DNA of 5,826 nucleotides from JAZGDL01 sp036477795 (GTDB taxonomy: Bacteria > Planctomycetota > Phycisphaerae > UBA1845): assembly GCA_036477795.1 (NCBI GenBank), contig JAZGDL010000012.1, forward strand, positions 1 through 5,826, read 5' to 3'. Each line of letters starts with the position of its first letter. Position 1 is the first letter of the stretch. Below are positions 4,767 through 5,826 of the stretch, in pieces. The notes under the pieces are model-generated. The model saw only the letters and a program-made list of their open reading frames with translations. It was not told the DNA's origin and did not search any database. Made by a program: the position numbers and the translations under genes.

Positions 4767-5533
4767 GCGCCGCCAACATCGCTTTGCTTCTTCCACCCTT
4801 TCTGCTGGTTCTTTTTCGAATCGGCGGGTTAACCCTGGCCGCGCCCATGTTCAGCAGCGCCGGCGTTCCCGCACGCGTCAAGATCGCCTTCTCGTTCGTG
4901 CTGGCCTTGATGATCGCCCCGGTCGTCTTTCCGTCGATACCGCCGCAGCTTTCGCTCAGCGAGGTGGTGACCAGCGTGTTCGGCGAGCTGATGATCGGCC
5001 TGATTCTGGGCATGTCGGTGGCATTGGTTTTCCTAGGCGCCCGGCTGACCGGAATGATCATCGGCCAGCAGGCCGGCCTCGCCCTGGGCCGTGTCTTCAA
5101 TCCCATGCTCGACACCCAAAGCACCATCGTCGGGCAACTATACTTCTTCGCCTTCATGCTGGTCTTCTTCGCGGTCGGTGGCCATGTCGCCATGATAAGA
5201 GTGCTGCTGGACACCTTTCAGACCATCCCGCCCGGCACGTTTCACTACAGTTTTTCCGTCATAACGCTCATGGAGCAATTGATGACCAGCGCGTTTGCCC
5301 TGGCGATTCGCCTGGCCGCCCCGGCGCTGATCGCGCTGTTCATGGCCTCGGTCACCATGGGTTTTCTTTCACGGACCATCCCGCAGCTCAACATTCTGAC
5401 GATCGGCTTTGCGGTGCGGGTATTCGTCGGACTGTCGGTAGCGGGTTTATCACTGCCGCTGGCCTACGAGCTCATCAACGGCAATTTGATCGACAACATG
5501 ATCCTGATACGCGGAGTCTTCGGACTCGATTGA
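4709..5533 (+). CDS. fliR: Flagellar type III export gate protein FliR (start uncertain: GTG 4709 or ATC 4754)
   Basis: FliR is the single-copy subunit that completes the FliP-FliQ-FliR export gate. From GTG 4709 the product has 274 residues. Several membrane helices are evident, and family signatures include FLLVLFRIGGLTLAAPMFSS (31-50), GQQAGLALGRVFNPMLDTQS (119-138) and SRTIPQLNILTIGFAVRVFV (221-240). The GTG start overlaps fliQ by 58 nt, has no visible Shine-Dalgarno sequence, and adds a polar 15-residue extension not expected in FliR. ATC at 4754 has AGGAG 8 nt upstream (4741-4745) and would start the protein M-TPISAANIALLLPP, the usual length before the first helix. No ATG lies in frame between them. 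No fusion to FlhB is present, and the frame ends at TGA 5531-5533. Confidence 0.95.
   Translation: MDRQPHAELRPGDVRITPISAANIALLLPPFLLVLFRIGGLTLAAPMFSSAGVPARVKIAFSFVLALMIAPVVFPSIPPQLSLSEVVTSVFGELMIGLILGMSVALVFLGARLTGMIIGQQAGLALGRVFNPMLDTQSTIVGQLYFFAFMLVFFAVGGHVAMIRVLLDTFQTIPPGTFHYSFSVITLMEQLMTSAFALAIRLAAPALIALFMASVTMGFLSRTIPQLNILTIGFAVRVFVGLSVAGLSLPLAYELINGNLIDNMILIRGVFGLD
4741..4745 (+). promoter_or_regulatory. Probable ribosome binding site of fliR, within fliQ
   Basis: AGGAG ends 8 nt before ATC at 4754, in the fliR frame and still inside the fliQ coding sequence. It supports an initiation site near 4754 rather than GTG 4709, and translational coupling to fliQ. Confidence 0.5.
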
Positions 5534-5541
5534 CACGGGAG

Positions 5542-5808
5542 GAACTAGAAAACTAGTGCCATTTTCGGTGGGAGAGTTTCGTGTTCCTCCCCTAGGCCCG
5601 GCCTTCAGGCCGGGTGGGTGAAGCACGAACTACTCCGCCCTGTCCCCTTCTCCCGCCGCCCTGGGCGGCGGGAGAAGGGGACAGGGAATGAGTGGGATGA
5701 TGCCTTCGTTCACCCGCCGTAAACGGCGGGCCTAGGAGTTGTCTTCCTGGTCACGAAACTGTGTGACCGAAAACGGCATTAGACACTAGAAACTAGAGAA
5801 CTAGAAAA
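5542..5808. repeat. Nested inverted-repeat element downstream of fliR
   Basis: This region, with its flanks 5534-5541 and 5809-5826, holds no convincing gene. From outside in: GAACTAGAAAA as a direct repeat at 5542-5552 and 5798-5808, within short runs of ACTAGAAA-like units; imperfect inverted arms 5557-5583 and 5752-5778 (22 of 27 match, sharing TTTTCGGT and GTTTCGTG); an exact inverted CCTAGGCCCG at 5591-5600 with 5727-5736; hairpins CCCGGCC-TTCA-GGCCGGG (5597-5614) and CCCGCCG-TAAA-CGGCGGG (5713-5730); and a central 49-bp palindrome. The layers look like repeat inserted into repeat. No transposase reading frame is present, so if mobile it would be non-autonomous. Confidence 0.8.
5638..5686. 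repeat. 49-bp perfect palindrome (24-bp arms around one T)
   Basis: Arm 5638-5661 is the exact reverse complement of 5663-5686, with only T5662 between; the arm starts CCCTGTCCCCTTCTCCCGCC. In RNA this gives a very stable hairpin. It could limit transcription past fliR, but no T-rich tract follows, so it is not a standard intrinsic terminator. Confidence 0.93.
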
Positions 5809-5826
5809 AGCCCCACCACCAAGTCT

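Noticed and set aside
5638..5700. Rho-independent terminator for the flagellar operon
   Set aside because: The hairpin is strong but no run of T follows on either strand, so a standard intrinsic terminator is not supported.

Overview
The window is a GC-rich bacterial chromosome segment carrying part of a flagellar operon. All eight genes are on the + strand: motA (3' end only), motB, fliL, fliN, fliO, fliP, fliQ and fliR. The gene order, the very long N-terminal tail on FliN, and the many palindromic intergenic repeats and short tandem repeats suggest an uncultured or environmental bacterium, perhaps of the Planctomycetota. That placement is an inference from general style, not from a marker gene; other phyla with similar repeats cannot be excluded.

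Layout. Positions 2-331 are the C-terminal third of the stator protein MotA. A 21-bp-arm inverted repeat (346-399) follows, then motB (417-1175), fliL (1165-1698, overlapping motB by 11 nt), a 54-nt gap, fliN (1753-2541) and fliO (2525-3421, overlapping fliN by 17 nt if the ATG start is right). A 235-nt gap (3422-3656) holds a second inverted repeat and two arrays of short tandem repeats. After it come fliP (3657-4493, TTG start), fliQ (4509-4766) and fliR (to 5533, start uncertain). Positions 5534-5826 contain no gene that I can see, but hold a nested set of inverted repeats centred on a 49-bp perfect palindrome.

How the genes work together. MotA and MotB form the ion-driven stator, and FliL is the stator- and basal-body-associated membrane protein. 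FliN is a C-ring (switch) component. FliO, FliP, FliQ and FliR belong to the flagellar type III export gate: FliP, FliQ and FliR form the core, and FliO assists its assembly. Tight spacing, overlaps and a Shine-Dalgarno sequence before most genes fit one transcription unit, although the repeat-filled fliO-fliP gap could hold its own regulatory signals.

Most notable points. (1) FliN carries three tandem copies of a motif resembling the CheY-binding N-terminus of FliM, two of them in an exact 51-bp DNA duplication, and no fliM lies in its usual place between fliL and fliN. (2) There are at least three paired-hairpin (REPIN-like) inverted repeats of different sequence; one supplies the fliO stop codon. 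(3) A palindromic sequence occurs twice inside fliO in two different reading frames. (4) fliO and fliR each have a good Shine-Dalgarno sequence placed before an ATC codon, which matches the expected protein N-terminus better than the available ATG or GTG does.
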